Assembly: GCA_910578255.1 (NCBI GenBank)
Contig: CAJTQM010000001.1
Location: forward strand, 75,578 to 139,577
DNA from: an uncultured Oscillospiraceae bacterium
GTDB taxonomy: Bacteria; Bacillota; Clostridia; Oscillospirales; Ruminococcaceae
Reading direction: 5' to 3'
DNA length: 64,000 nt
Part shown: in pieces, positions 6,186 to 14,314 of the stretch
Numbering within the stretch: position 1 is the first letter of the stretch
How the letters are laid out: the number at the start of each line of letters is the position of its first letter
The notes under the pieces: model-generated
Databases searched by the model: none
The model's input: the letters and a program-made list of their open reading frames with translations, nothing else
What the model was told of the DNA's origin: nothing
Program-made: the position numbers and the translations under genes

Positions 6186-8243
6186 GTGTCAGCAAATCTG
6201 GAAGAAAAAATCAAGAAAGAAAATGAGCAGCTGGAAAAAAGTGAGAGCCTTTTGGAAAAAACCGTAAAAAAAGCGATGAATTTTGGCAGAAAGCCTAAGA
6301 ACGTCCCGAAGAAGGCAGCCGGGGATGGCGAAAAAAAACAGGCTGAGCAGAAAAAGGAAGAGGTCAAGGGCGCGGCGAAGGAGTCGGCCAGAAAGAAAGG
6401 CCAGCCGGCCAAGCGCACCGGAGGCAAAAAGCCGTCTCAGGGGCAGACAGAGTCGGCGGCGGCAAAGCAGACCGCGGCCGCCAAAAGCCCCGCCAAGTCC
6501 CGCCAGGGGACCGGAAAGGCCGCCTCCAAATCCCAGACCGGGACCCGGGGCAGAAAGGCCGCGCCCAAGAGCGAAAAAAAGCAGCCGGTGCGGATTATCT
6601 CGTTAGGCGGGCTGGGGGAAATCGGCAAAAACGTCACGGTTTACGAGTCGGGCAACGACATGTTTGTGGTGGACTGCGGCCTGGCTTTCCCGGAGGCGGA
6701 TATGCCGGGGGTGGATCTGGTAATCCCGGACTTTACCTATCTTATAAAAAACAAGGATAAGCTGCGGGGGATAGTGATCACCCACGGCCACGAAGACCAT
6801 ATCGGGTCGCTGCCCTATCTTCTCAAAGAACTGAACGTGCCGCTGTACGGCACCCGCCTGACCCTGGGCCTTGTGGAGGGAAAGCTGCGGGAGCACGGGC
6901 TTTTGTCCCGAACCAAGCTGCATGTGATCTCTCCCGGCGACGTGGTGAAAATGGGCTGCATGTCGGTGGAGGCCATCCGGGTGAACCACTCGATTCCCGA
7001 CGCGGTGGCCTTTGCCATCCACACGCCGGCGGGGGTCATCGTCCACACCGGGGACTTTAAAATCGACTACAACCCCATCGAGGGGGAGGTCATCGACCTG
7101 GGCCGTTTCGGCGAGTTGGGCAAGCAGGGGGTCCTGGCGCTTTTGCAGGATTCCACCAATGTGGAAAAGCCCGGCAGCACCCCCAGCGAAAGCAAGGTGG
7201 GAGAATCCTTTAACATGCTGTTCGCCAGAGGGGAAAACAAGCGAATTATTGTGGCCAGCTTTTCCTCCAACATCCACCGCATTCAGCAGATTGTGGATTT
7301 GTGCCACAAGCTGGGGCGCAAGGTGGCGGTATCCGGCCGCAGCATGATCAATGTGGTGACCAAGGCCATTGAATTGGGATATCTGCACGTGCCCAAGGGC
7401 CTTTTGATCGACATCGACGACATTCGCCGGTATCCAGCCTCGAAAATTACGGTCATCACCACCGGCAGCCAGGGGGAGCCTATGTCCGCCCTGACGCGGA
7501 TGGCGGGCGGCGACCACCGGCAGGTCCAGGTAACCGAGGACGACCTGATCATCATCTCGGCGACCCCCATCCCCGGCAATGAAAAGCTGGTGGGCCGGGT
7601 GGTCAATGAACTGCTGAAGCTGGGCGCCGATGTGGTATACGAAAAAATGTACGAGGTGCATGTGTCCGGCCACGCCTGCCAGGATGAGTTAAAGCTGATG
7701 ATGAACCTGGTGCGGCCCCAATTTTTTATCCCGGTGCATGGCGAGTATAAGCATCTTCGCAAACACGCGGATTTGGCTGTGGCCATGGGGATTCCGGCCA
7801 AAAATGTGCACATAAGCGAAATCGGCGAGGTAATGGAGTTGGACGGCCAGTCCTTAAAGGTGGTAGGCTCGGTGCCCTCAGGCCAGGTACTGGTCGACGG
7901 GCTGGGCGTAGGCGATGTGGGCAGCATTGTGCTGCGGGACCGCAAGCATCTGGCGGAGGATGGGCTAATTATTCTGGTGGCGGCCATCGACGGGAACTCG
8001 GGCGCGCTGCTGTCCGGGCCGGATATCGTCTCCCGCGGGTTTGTGTATGTGCGGGAGGCGGAGGATTTGATGAACGAGACCCGCCGGATCGCCAAAAAGA
8101 CCATCGAGGAATGCCGGGCGGGCAACATCCGGGAATGGGGCACCATGAAAAACCGGCTGCGGGACGAAGTCGGCGGCTTTTTATTCCAGAAGACCCGCCG
8201 CTCTCCCATGATTCTGCCGATCATCCAGGAAATCCGGCAATAA
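6186..8243 (+). CDS. rnj: Ribonuclease J with a long disordered N-terminal extension
   Basis: Metallo-beta-lactamase/beta-CASP nuclease with endo- and 5'-to-3' exonuclease activity, central to mRNA turnover and rRNA maturation in Firmicutes. The protein is 685 residues against about 555 for a typical RNase J. Residues 1-132 form a Lys/Ala/Gln/Gly-rich, probably unstructured, basic extension. The conserved core starts at VRIISLGGLGEIGKN. The zinc motif H200-G-H-E-D204-H205 is intact; the beta-CASP part follows (VSGHACQDELKLMMN and IPVHGEYKHL), then the C-terminal domain ending MILPIIQEIRQ. Translation starts at a GTG 6 bases after a perfect GGAGGT (6174-6179). It is preceded by the 0.5-kb leader and followed by gdpP after about 280 bases. 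Confidence 0.95.
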   Translation: MSANLEEKIKKENEQLEKSESLLEKTVKKAMNFGRKPKNVPKKAAGDGEKKQAEQKKEEVKGAAKESARKKGQPAKRTGGKKPSQGQTESAAAKQTAAAKSPAKSRQGTGKAASKSQTGTRGRKAAPKSEKKQPVRIISLGGLGEIGKNVTVYESGNDMFVVDCGLAFPEADMPGVDLVIPDFTYLIKNKDKLRGIVITHGHEDHIGSLPYLLKELNVPLYGTRLTLGLVEGKLREHGLLSRTKLHVISPGDVVKMGCMSVEAIRVNHSIPDAVAFAIHTPAGVIVHTGDFKIDYNPIEGEVIDLGRFGELGKQGVLALLQDSTNVEKPGSTPSESKVGESFNMLFARGENKRIIVASFSSNIHRIQQIVDLCHKLGRKVAVSGRSMINVVTKAIELGYLHVPKGLLIDIDDIRRYPASKITVITTGSQGEPMSALTRMAGGDHRQVQVTEDDLIIISATPIPGNEKLVGRVVNELLKLGADVVYEKMYEVHVSGHACQDELKLMMNLVRPQFFIPVHGEYKHLRKHADLAVAMGIPAKNVHISEIGEVMELDGQSLKVVGSVPSGQVLVDGLGVGDVGSIVLRDRKHLAEDGLIILVAAIDGNSGALLSGPDIVSRGFVYVREAEDLMNETRRIAKKTIEECRAGNIREWGTMKNRLRDEVGGFLFQKTRRSPMILPIIQEIRQ

Positions 8244-8254
8244 ACCGAAAAAAC

Positions 8255-8295
8255 CAGGGCCGTCCGTGTATGCGGGCGGCCATCGGCGTTTTTGG
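8255..8295 (+). terminator. Weak terminator-like hairpin after the RNase J gene
   Basis: GGCCGTCCG (8258-8266) can pair with CGGGCGGCC (8273-8281). The T-run GTTTTTG is eight bases downstream rather than adjacent, so termination is uncertain. Confidence 0.35.
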
Positions 8296-8330
8296 GCGAA
8301 AGGGGACGGGAGAAATCTTTTGCCGGATGG

Positions 8331-8360
8331 TTGAGATTCCCTATAAGGTTATGGTATAAT
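8331..8360 (+). promoter_or_regulatory. Probable promoter of gdpP
   Basis: TTGAGA (8331-8336), 18-base spacer, perfect TATAAT (8355-8360). The -10 box lies inside the 11-bp inverted repeat at 8353-8383. Confidence 0.6.
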
Positions 8361-8383
8361 AACAACAAGATCGTTATTATACC
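8353..8383. promoter_or_regulatory. Inverted repeat overlapping the gdpP -10 box (candidate operator)
   Basis: GGTATAATAAC (8353-8363) is perfectly reverse-complementary to GTTATTATACC (8373-8383), with nine bases between. It spans the -10 element and the expected transcription start, the classical place for a repressor site. The cognate regulator is not evident in the window. Confidence 0.5.
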
Positions 8384-8522
8384 CGGATTTTCATGGCCGC
8401 CCTATGGGCATGGCCAATTATACCATCTGACATACAAAATCCATACGGTCACTCTGTGCAGGATGACCGCGTGGAAAGACGACAGAATTTCCAGACGAAA
8501 TTTTTGCAAAAGGAGAGGCGGT

Positions 8523-10511
8523 ATGGAGAAAAAATATTGGTGGCTCAGACCCGTTTTGGCGGCGCCATTGGCCCTTGGTGCTTTGTTGACCCTCTTATCC
8601 GCTTTTGTGAATATCTACCTTTTTTATCTGGAGGCGCTGCTGTTAATCTGCGTGACCATGTACGTGCTGTTTAAGCTGCGGGGCTTTCAGCAGGATATGT
8701 ACGCGTTTTTGTCCTATTTAAGCGACAATCTGACCCTGACCCGCCGGGAGAGTCTGGAAAACATCCCGTTCCCAATTCTTGTGGCGGACAAAAACGGGAA
8801 AATCGTCTGGTACAACCGCAGGTGCAAGGACGATGTATTGCAGGGCGAGGACCTGTTCGGCCTGCCGGTTTCGGATGTGGTGGCCGGGGCGGACCCGGCG
8901 GATCCGGCCCGGGTACAAGGCAGCGGAATCCGCTATAAAAACAAGCTGTACACGGTACATGTAAGCACGGTTGTGTCCGAAGAGGGCGCGCCGGTCAGCG
9001 TATATTTTTTAATCGACGACACCACCTTGAAAAAATACATGTTCGAATACAAGGAATCCCGTCCGTCGGTGGGCATTGTGGTGATTGACAACTATCAGGA
9101 GATCATGCAGGACGCCAAGGAGAGCGAGAAGGCCCAGACCATCGGCCAGCTGGAGACCATCATCGAAAACTATATGGCCCAGGGCAACTGCCTTTTGCGG
9201 CGGCTGGACCGGGACCGGTTTTTATTGGTGGCCGAGGAGCGGCAGCTGCGCAAGATGATTGAGCGGCGGTTCGACATCTTAGATCAGGTGCGGCAGGTAT
9301 CCCTAAGCGACAACGTGCCGTCGACCTTGTCCATCGGCATCGGTCAGGGGGCCGCCAGCTTGCAGGAGAGCGAGAAAATGGCCCGGCAAGCGCTGGAGAT
9401 GGCGTTGGGCCGGGGCGGCGACCAGGTGGCGATCAAGTCCGGCAGCAGCTTCTCCTTTTACGGCGGCACCTCCAAGGGGGTGGAGAAACGGACCAAGGTC
9501 AAGACCCGAATTATGGCTTCGGCGCTGGCGGAGTTAATCGGCACAGCGGAAAACGTGCTGATTATGGGACATCAGTTCGCCGATTTGGACTGTTTGGGCT
9601 CCGCCGTGGGCATGTACCGGGCGGTCCGGCAGATGGGCAAGCCGGCGTCGATTGTGTTAAACCGCCAGCGGAACCTGGCCTTCCCCTTATACAATCTGCT
9701 GGCCCAAAACGGGTACGCCGAGGCGTTTGTGGAGCCGGAATCCGCAGTCGATCTGATCGGGAAGAAAACCCTTTTGATTGTGGTGGACACCCATCTGCCC
9801 CATATTCTGGAATCCCGGGAGGTGTACAACGCCTGTAAGACGGTGGTTGTCATCGACCATCACCGCAAGATGGTGGGACACATCGACAACGCGGTGATTT
9901 TTTACCACGAGCCTTACGCGTCCTCCGCGTCGGAGATGGTCACAGAACTGGTGCAGTATTTCGGCGACCATGTGAAAATCGGCAAGCTGGAGGCTGAGTC
10001 CCTTTTGTCCGGCATTATGCTGGACACCAAAAATTTTGTGATGAAAACCGGCGTGCGGACCTTTGAGGCGGCGGCCTATCTGCGCAAGCAGGGGGCGGAC
10101 ACGGTGGAAGTGCGGGGGCTGTTCTCCAACTCTATGGACGATTACCAGAAAAAGACCCGGCTGGTGTCTTCGGCGGAGGTTTACCGGGGCTGCGCCATTG
10201 CCGCCGGCGAATACACCGAGGATATTAAGCTGATCGCGCCCCAGGCGGCGGATGAACTTTTGGGCATCAACGACGTGACCGCTTCGTTTGTTTTGTATGA
10301 GTATGACGGCGGGGTATCCTTCTCGGCCCGGAGCATGGGCGGCATGAACGTTCAGGTGATTATGGAGGCCTTAGGCGGTGGCGGACACATGACCATGGCC
10401 GGCGCCCAGATGAAGGACGTGAACATGGAATCGGCCCGGCAGAAGCTGTTGGAGGCCATCGACCAGTATTTTGAGCAGCAGCCTAAAGAGAAAGTAAGAC
10501 AAAAGCCCTGA
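8523..10511 (+). CDS. gdpP: GdpP/YybT-type cyclic-di-AMP phosphodiesterase
   Basis: Membrane-bound DHH-DHHA1 enzyme that hydrolyses c-di-AMP to pApA, controlling potassium and osmotic homeostasis and cell-wall stress. It is 662 residues in the usual order: two N-terminal membrane helices (about 8-50), a PAS-like domain (about 75-155), a degenerate GGDEF-like domain (about 165-300), the DHH domain with GHQFADLDCLGSA, VVDTHLPHI and VIDHHRKM, and DHHA1 ending in the glycine motif GGGGHMTMAGAQ. The frame is open upstream to 8292, but the ATG at 8523 follows GGAGAGG and starts the hydrophobic segment. rplI follows after 26 bases, the same order as gdpP-rplI-dnaB in Bacillus. A promoter with an overlapping inverted repeat precedes it. 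Confidence 0.95.
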   Translation: MEKKYWWLRPVLAAPLALGALLTLLSAFVNIYLFYLEALLLICVTMYVLFKLRGFQQDMYAFLSYLSDNLTLTRRESLENIPFPILVADKNGKIVWYNRRCKDDVLQGEDLFGLPVSDVVAGADPADPARVQGSGIRYKNKLYTVHVSTVVSEEGAPVSVYFLIDDTTLKKYMFEYKESRPSVGIVVIDNYQEIMQDAKESEKAQTIGQLETIIENYMAQGNCLLRRLDRDRFLLVAEERQLRKMIERRFDILDQVRQVSLSDNVPSTLSIGIGQGAASLQESEKMARQALEMALGRGGDQVAIKSGSSFSFYGGTSKGVEKRTKVKTRIMASALAELIGTAENVLIMGHQFADLDCLGSAVGMYRAVRQMGKPASIVLNRQRNLAFPLYNLLAQNGYAEAFVEPESAVDLIGKKTLLIVVDTHLPHILESREVYNACKTVVVIDHHRKMVGHIDNAVIFYHEPYASSASEMVTELVQYFGDHVKIGKLEAESLLSGIMLDTKNFVMKTGVRTFEAAAYLRKQGADTVEVRGLFSNSMDDYQKKTRLVSSAEVYRGCAIAAGEYTEDIKLIAPQAADELLGINDVTASFVLYEYDGGVSFSARSMGGMNVQVIMEALGGGGHMTMAGAQMKDVNMESARQKLLEAIDQYFEQQPKEKVRQKP

Positions 10512-10537
10512 AAGGGGCGTTTAGGAGGAGAAATGCA

Positions 10538-10984
10538 ATGAAGGTTATTTTGCAACAGGATGTGAAGGGATCTGGGAAAAAAGGACAGCTGATCCAGGTA
10601 TCGGACGGGTACGCCAGAAATTTTCTTTTGCCCAAGGGGCTGGCGATTGAGGCCACCGCTCAGGCGATGAACGATCTGAAGACCCGGGCGGCGGCGGCGC
10701 AGCACAAGGCCGACGTGGAAAAGGAAGCGGCGGTAGAGTTGGGCAAAAAGATTGAGGGGAAAACGGTGAAGCGCACCGCCAAGGCGGGCACCGGCGGCCG
10801 GCTGTTCGGCGCGGTGACCACCAAGGAAATCGCCGAGGACCTGCAAAAGCAGTTCGGCACCGCCATCGACAAAAAGAAAATCACGCTGGAAGGCGAGATC
10901 AAGGCCTTTGGTACCTACAAGGCAGAGGTACGCTTACATCCGGAGGTCAAGGCGAATTTTTACGTGACCATCAGCGAAGAATAG
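10538..10984 (+). CDS. rplI: 50S ribosomal protein L9
   Basis: Structural protein of the large subunit, 148 residues, normal length. The N-terminal domain MKVILQQDVKGSGKKGQLIQVSDGYARNFL and the long connecting helix rich in Ala/Lys are typical. The GTGGRLFGAVTTKEIAEDL segment opens the C-terminal domain. An AGGAGG site lies about 10 bases before the ATG. It is probably cotranscribed with gdpP upstream and closed by the terminator at 10992-11022. Confidence 0.97.
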   Translation: MKVILQQDVKGSGKKGQLIQVSDGYARNFLLPKGLAIEATAQAMNDLKTRAAAAQHKADVEKEAAVELGKKIEGKTVKRTAKAGTGGRLFGAVTTKEIAEDLQKQFGTAIDKKKITLEGEIKAFGTYKAEVRLHPEVKANFYVTISEE

Positions 10985-10991
10985 TCGAAGG

Positions 10992-11022
10992 GACGGCCGC
11001 TTAAAAGGGCGGCTGTCTTTTT
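10992..11022 (+). terminator. Terminator between rplI and dnaB
   Basis: GACGGCCGC (10992-11000) pairs with GCGGCTGTC (11009-11017), one G-T pair, followed by five T. It lies eight bases after the rplI stop, so dnaB depends on read-through or an unrecognised promoter. Confidence 0.75.
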
Positions 11023-11058
11023 CATCCCAACAAGAAAAAACAAAGGGAGGGACGCAAA

Positions 11059-12414
11059 ATGCCGCAGGACACGCTTTACACCGGGGAACAAAACGCCGCG
11101 CCGCCTTTTAGCATGGAGGCGGAACAGTCGGTGCTGGGGGCGGTGCTGGCCGATTCCTCCTGCCTTTCCACCGTGATGGAGTACATCCGGCCCGAATGCT
11201 TTTACGACAAGCGCCATCAGGGGATTTTTTCGGTGATGCTGCGCTTTTTCGGCGCGGGCCAGCCCATTGATTTTGTAACGGTGCTGGACGGGGTGATTTC
11301 CGAGGAGATTTTTCCCACGCAGGAAGACGCCAAGGTCTATTTGGCGCGTCTGGTGGAGGTAGTTCCCACCATCTCTAACGTGGAGGCTTACGCGCGGATC
11401 ATTCAGGAAAAGCATTATCTTCGCAGCCTGATCGAAACGGCCCAGGGCATTATCGAGAACGCCAGGGATCCGCAAAACGAGGCCAAGAGTCTTTTGGATT
11501 CGGCGGAGCAGCGGATTTTCGAGATCCGGCAGGGGCGGGAAGGCCGGGGCCTGCAGCGGATTGACGAGATTATTATCGATACCTACGACCGGCTGCAAAA
11601 GCTTTCCAGCGCCGACCGGGAGCAGTATCTGGGCCTTCCCACCGGATTTACCATGCTGGACCAGATCACCACCGGTCTTAACAAAACTGATCTGATTTTT
11701 GTGGCGGCCCGGCCCGGTATGGGGAAAACCGCCTTCGCCTTAAATGTGGCCACCCATGTGGCCAAAAAGGGGAAGCGGGTGGCGATTTTTAATCTGGAGA
11801 TGAGCAAGGACCAGCTGGCGGGCCGCATCCTTTCGGGGGAAGCACGGATTCCGGGAAACGCTCTGCGCACCGGCAACCTTTCCGCCGAGGATTGGAACCG
11901 GCTGGCGGAGGCGGCGGGCTATCTTTCCAAAGCGGAAATTTACATCGACGACGCCACCGGCATCTCTCCTGGGGAGATTAAGGCGCGGCTGCGGCGGATG
12001 CGGGAGGTGGATCTGGTGATCATCGACTATTTGCAGCTGATGACCACCGGCCGGCGGATTGACAACCGGGTACAGGAGGTTTCGGAAATGACCCGGTCGT
12101 TAAAGGTGATGGCCAAGGAACTGCAGGTACCGGTGATGACCTTGTCTCAGCTGTCCCGCGGACCGGAAAGCCGCCGGGACAACCATCGGCCCATGCTGTC
12201 CGATCTGCGCGAGTCCGGCTCGATTGAGCAGGACGCCGACGCGGTCTGGTTTTTATACCGGGACGCTTACTACAACAAGGACTCGGACGAGCAGAACATC
12301 GCCGAATGTATCGTGGCCAAAAACCGCCATGGGGAAACGGATACGGTAAAGCTTGCCTGGGACGGCGCCTATACCCGATTCGGCAATCTGGAGATGTACC
12401 GCAATGAGGGATAA
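11059..12414 (+). CDS. dnaB: Replicative DNA helicase DnaB
   Basis: Hexameric 5'-to-3' helicase that drives the replication fork and recruits primase (dnaG at 47885). The 451-residue protein has the N-terminal primase-interaction domain (about 15-115) beginning PPFSMEAEQSVLGAVL, a linker, and the RecA-like motor. Walker A is ARPGMGKT at 217-224; Walker B is VDLVIIDYLQLM. GGGAGGG precedes the ATG. Its 3' end overlaps the tilS start by 11 bases, making dnaB the head of dnaB-tilS-hpt-ftsH. No intein or insertion is seen. Confidence 0.97.
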   Translation: MPQDTLYTGEQNAAPPFSMEAEQSVLGAVLADSSCLSTVMEYIRPECFYDKRHQGIFSVMLRFFGAGQPIDFVTVLDGVISEEIFPTQEDAKVYLARLVEVVPTISNVEAYARIIQEKHYLRSLIETAQGIIENARDPQNEAKSLLDSAEQRIFEIRQGREGRGLQRIDEIIIDTYDRLQKLSSADREQYLGLPTGFTMLDQITTGLNKTDLIFVAARPGMGKTAFALNVATHVAKKGKRVAIFNLEMSKDQLAGRILSGEARIPGNALRTGNLSAEDWNRLAEAAGYLSKAEIYIDDATGISPGEIKARLRRMREVDLVIIDYLQLMTTGRRIDNRVQEVSEMTRSLKVMAKELQVPVMTLSQLSRGPESRRDNHRPMLSDLRESGSIEQDADAVWFLYRDAYYNKDSDEQNIAECIVAKNRHGETDTVKLAWDGAYTRFGNLEMYRNEG

Positions 12415-13753
12415 GGCGCTGCGGGCGCTGGAAGAATACAAAATGCTCCCGCCCGGCAGCCGGGTGACGGTAGCCGTCTCCGGCGGGGCGGATTCGGCGG
12501 CGCTTTTGCATTTTTTATGCGGCCTGCGCCGGGAAAAGGACCTGACCGTTACGACCTGCCATGTCAACCATCTGCTGCGGGGAGAGGAAAGCCAGCGGGA
12601 CGAGGATTTTGTCCGGGAACTGTGCCGGAAATGGCAGGTGCCTTTACAGGTGTTTCGGGAGGATGTGTCCGCCGGGGCGGCGGCCGCTGGGGAATCGGTG
12701 GAACTGTACGGCCGGCGGGTGCGGTACAGCCGGCTGGAGCAGGCGGCCCGGGGAGGGCGGATCGCCACCGCCCACACCTTAAGCGACCGGGCGGAGACCA
12801 CCCTTTTGAACCTTTTGCGGGGAACGGGGCTCAAGGGCCTTTGCTCCATCCCGCCGGTACAGGGGCGGGTGATCCGGCCGCTGATTTTTTGCACCCGGGA
12901 GGAGGTGGAGGACTACTGCCGGGAAAACCGGATCGGCTATGTGACCGATTCCAGCAATTTAAGCGACGCGTATACGCGAAACCGCGTCCGGCAGACGGTG
13001 ATTCCCCCCCTGCGCGCGTTGCAGCCTGCTTTTTACACGGTCTATGGGCGGATGCTGGAAAATTTAGGCCAGGACGAGGATTTTTTGCAAAGCCAAGCGG
13101 ACGAGGCGCTGGACCGGGCGACGGATCCGCCGGGACTTCAGGCGCAGGTTCTGGCCGGGCTGCATCCGGCGATTTTGTTTCGGGTGCTGCGGCGCTTTTT
13201 TGACCGGGAGGGTCTTCCCTGCGAGGAGACCGGCATAAAAGGGGTGCAGCGGCTTTTGCAGGCGAAAAGCGGGCAGTTTCAGCTAAAGAAGGACGTCTGG
13301 ATCATTCTGCGCGGCGGGCGCCTTACGGTCCTGCAGGACCCGGGAAGGCTGGTTTTTGAGCCGCTGGCGGTAGAACCCGGCCCGCTGCCGCCCAATCCGC
13401 TGGCAAAGGGGCGCCTTCGGCTGGTCAATTATGAACAATTTACAAATTTACAGAAACTTGGGTGTAACATCTTAAAAAAAACGATTGACTATGATAAAAT
13501 ATACGGTAGACTTTTCCTAAGGCAGAGAAAAGAAGGGGATTATCTGCGCTGCGCCCGGCGGGGCGTGGGAAAGCCGCTGCGAAAATGGTGGAATGAGCAG
13601 AAGATCCCTCCCCAGCGTCGGGATCGGATTCCGGTTCTGGCCGACGAACGCTCACCGGTCTGGGTTTGGGGACTGGGAGCGGACGAAAGGGTGTGTCCGA
13701 CAGAGGTGACCACCCGTTTTTTGGTGATTGACATTGAGGAGGATAACGCATGA
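12404..13753 (+). CDS. tilS: tRNA(Ile)-lysidine synthetase TilS
   Basis: Ligates lysine to C34 of the CAU-anticodon tRNA-Ile, switching its codon from AUG to AUA; essential in most bacteria. The 449-residue protein has the PP-loop VAVSGGADSAALLHFL near residue 25, the N-terminal ATPase domain, and the C-terminal TilS domains (LFLRQRKEGDYLRCARRGVGK). The ATG at 12404 is chosen because it begins MRDKALRALEEY, lies inside the dnaB end and has GGAG upstream; the frame is open 17 codons further. It overlaps dnaB by 11 bases and hpt by 4 bases (ATGA), so translation is probably coupled. An AT-rich patch around 13430-13510 encodes the linker (YEQFTNLQKLGCNILKKTI) and looks unlike its GC-rich flanks. 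Confidence 0.95.
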   Translation: MRDKALRALEEYKMLPPGSRVTVAVSGGADSAALLHFLCGLRREKDLTVTTCHVNHLLRGEESQRDEDFVRELCRKWQVPLQVFREDVSAGAAAAGESVELYGRRVRYSRLEQAARGGRIATAHTLSDRAETTLLNLLRGTGLKGLCSIPPVQGRVIRPLIFCTREEVEDYCRENRIGYVTDSSNLSDAYTRNRVRQTVIPPLRALQPAFYTVYGRMLENLGQDEDFLQSQADEALDRATDPPGLQAQVLAGLHPAILFRVLRRFFDREGLPCEETGIKGVQRLLQAKSGQFQLKKDVWIILRGGRLTVLQDPGRLVFEPLAVEPGPLPPNPLAKGRLRLVNYEQFTNLQKLGCNILKKTIDYDKIYGRLFLRQRKEGDYLRCARRGVGKPLRKWWNEQKIPPQRRDRIPVLADERSPVWVWGLGADERVCPTEVTTRFLVIDIEEDNA

Positions 13754-14289
13754 AGGAAGACATCCAGTCGGTTTTGTATTCAAAAGAGCAGCTGGCCCAA
13801 AAGGTCCGGCAGCTGGGACAGGAGATTTCGCGGGACTACGCGGGAAAAAATCCGCTTCTGGTCAGCGTGCTCAAGGGCTCGGTGGTTTTTATGAGCGATT
13901 TGATGCGCGCCATTGACATCCCCTGCCAGATTGATTTTATGATGGTTTCCAGTTATGGGTCCGGGGTAAAAACCTCCGGCGTGGTTAAAATAATGAAGGA
14001 TCTGGATACCCCTCTGGAAGGACGCGACCTGATTATTGTAGAGGATATTCTCGACAGCGGGAAGACGCTTTACTATCTGAAGGGGATGCTCTCTGACCGG
14101 CAGCCCAAAAGTATTCGCATCGCCGCGCTGTTGGATAAGCCGGACCGCAGGGAAGCGCCTGTGTCGGCAGACTACTGCGGCTTTGTGGTGCCGGACCAGT
14201 TCATTGTAGGGTATGGGCTGGACTATGCGGAAAAGTACAGAAATTTGCCTTATATCGGCGTGTTAAAGCCGGAAATCTACAGCGAATAG
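13750..14289 (+). CDS. hpt: Hypoxanthine phosphoribosyltransferase
   Basis: Purine salvage: joins PRPP with hypoxanthine or guanine to give IMP or GMP. It is 179 residues, the usual size. The PRPP-binding motif is IIVEDILDSGKT; VSVLKGSVVFMSDLMR and VGYGLDYAEKYRNLPYIGVL are further family blocks. The start overlaps the tilS stop in an ATGA. The tilS-hpt-ftsH order is conserved throughout Firmicutes and supports the assignment. Confidence 0.97.
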   Translation: MKEDIQSVLYSKEQLAQKVRQLGQEISRDYAGKNPLLVSVLKGSVVFMSDLMRAIDIPCQIDFMMVSSYGSGVKTSGVVKIMKDLDTPLEGRDLIIVEDILDSGKTLYYLKGMLSDRQPKSIRIAALLDKPDRREAPVSADYCGFVVPDQFIVGYGLDYAEKYRNLPYIGVLKPEIYSE

Positions 14290-14314
14290 CCCTTCTCGGC
14301 AAAAAGGACAAGGA

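Noticed and set aside
5764..6267. Open frame in the RNase J leader with Lys/Arg-rich translation
   Set aside because: No ribosome binding site, low-complexity composition, and it runs into the RNase J gene in another frame; best explained by purine-rich leader DNA.
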